Shown piece by piece: positions 63,006 to 64,000 of a DNA stretch of 64,000 nt (position 1 is its first letter; each line of letters starts with the position of its first letter). Position numbers and translations under genes: made by a program. Source of the stretch: Strigamia acuminata (lineage: Eukaryota; Arthropoda; Chilopoda; Geophilomorpha; Linotaeniidae). Under the pieces are notes generated by a model. The model searched no databases. It was given only the letters and a program-made list of their open reading frames with translations, and was not told the origin of the DNA. The DNA lies in assembly GCA_949358305.1 (NCBI GenBank), contig OX442314.1, positions 54,197,369 through 54,261,368 of the forward strand, in the 5' to 3' direction.

Positions 63006-64000
63006 GAATTTTTAAGTGTTTTTACAAAAATGTTGTTTTTGATAATTTGTGGAAATTGTTTTAGTCTTTTAGTTATTTGTTCGAATTTAATTAATAATTG
63101 ATTGTTTGCTTTAGTGTTTGACTTTTTGATTGGAATTTAAGAAATCTGACCTACTTTTTGTATTTGACCCACATTCGTTTTGATATAAACCTTAATCCTT
63201 TTTGACACCTCCTTTTGTGTGATGTCATTCGATATATTGACGAATGGAATCAAATGTATTGTTTTAACCTTTTCTTTGTCTTAAACTTGAGAAATAAAAT
63301 CAGTGTAATTTTTGCAACCAGCTAACGTGTGTCCGCGTGAGTTTTTTTGCCGTGAAACTTTACATTCTTCGAGTTGCGACAAACCCGAATAAGATTATGA
63401 ACAATTGAAACCAGTGGATTTGCAAGAGGCGACTCTCTTGCATTATTTAAACCGATCGATTGCTTTTTCGAAGCTTGCAGTGTGTTGGATTCAACACAAT
63501 AAAAAGGTTCTATAAGAAAGGTAAGATATATTTATTAGCAGCATATATATGAAAAATAAACGAAATTGATATTGAGGATTGTATTTTAGATAGAAATTGT
63601 GGAAAGAGAACAATCTGGGCCACGTGTTAGTTAACATCACACCTGTGCCGAAAACTTCATTGATTTTGTTTCCATCAATTGGATATAAACCTATTACCAC
63701 CCTGGATTTTTCTAAATTCTCTGGGTTTGCAGTGCCTGTGATTTGTGAATGGTTGTGAATGGTAGTCTAAAAAGAGGAAGAAGATTATTTTTAACTAAGT
63801 TTTTAAAAAGAGTAGAATGTGTAATCCGTGATAGGTTAGTGTTTTTGAAGTGCTTATGTGCAGCTGAAACACAAAGATGTGTGGATTATGAGCTGAAACT
63901 GCTGATAAATGTTTTTCCCGATGGGTGTAAAATCAAACCATCATGGTGTTCATGGTGAGTAAGGACAGCTGGTCAAGTGCATGCAAAGATATTGGAGCCA
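63006..64000. other. No gene recognised; may include the 3' end of the BEL/Pao element
   Basis: AT-rich DNA with an AATAAA at about 63294-63299. It could contain a BEL/Pao 3' LTR, but no second copy is available here to define it. Confidence 0.35.

Noticed and set aside
1-64000. tRNA or rRNA genes
   Set aside because: No cloverleaf with A and B boxes or rRNA-like stretch was recognised; the tRNA-complementary words found are retrotransposon primer sites.

Overview
This is a eukaryotic, animal window, most likely from an arthropod with an AT-rich, repeat-laden genome. The evidence is the transposon mix (Ty3/gypsy, BEL/Pao, copia-like, mariner-type, hAT-like and foldback elements), AT-rich non-coding DNA, and one recognisable host exon: the first coding exon of a DEG/ENaC sodium channel at 26213-26737 (minus strand). 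The species cannot be named from this sequence. Nearly everything else is mobile DNA, much of it nested.

Layout. 1-1047: nothing recognised. 1048-1988 and 8618-9393: two foldback elements of one family with GC-rich centres. 1989-7164 (minus): a decayed, truncated Ty3/gypsy element with its 5' LTR. 7499-7735: a 20-bp minisatellite. About 9571-12153: an old AT-rich repeat with inverted ends, split by a 1.7-kb solo LTR (10288-11989). 12154-25653 (plus): an intact 13.5-kb Ty3/gypsy element (copy 1). 28480-33426: a tiny hAT-like element split by a 4.8-kb Mag-like Ty3 element (28560-33347). 33626-34383: a 758-bp foldback MITE. 36817-50322 (minus): a second 13.5-kb element (copy 2), inserted in a 312-codon unknown ORF whose uninterrupted paralogue lies at 52802-53745. 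51408-52673: a copia relic between those paralogues. 53883-54440: another foldback MITE. 54981-55405: a mariner-type transposase relic. 55990-58868: relics of an older relative of the 13.5-kb element. 60685-62429: a second solo LTR. 62430-63005: the end of a BEL/Pao integrase.

The most notable system is the 13.5-kb retrotransposon. It has 1.02-kb LTRs, a Gag with an Arg/Ser/Glu-rich tract, a Pol in the -1 frame reached through two tandem A_AAA_AAC slippery heptamers, and a third gene downstream of pol. That third gene (ORF3) looks like two exons: a 30-codon acidic exon ending at a splice donor, an AT-rich 848-bp intron, and a 921-codon exon whose ATG directly follows a canonical splice acceptor. 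Its product is proline-rich and basic with no visible signal peptide or membrane anchor, so it does not look like an envelope protein. A divergent relic of its core lies downstream of a related RT relic at 56-59 kb, so ORF3 appears to be an old, conserved component of this lineage.

The two 13.5-kb copies are almost identical and inverted, separated by 11.2 kb. Within each copy the two LTRs are identical or almost so, which indicates recent activity.
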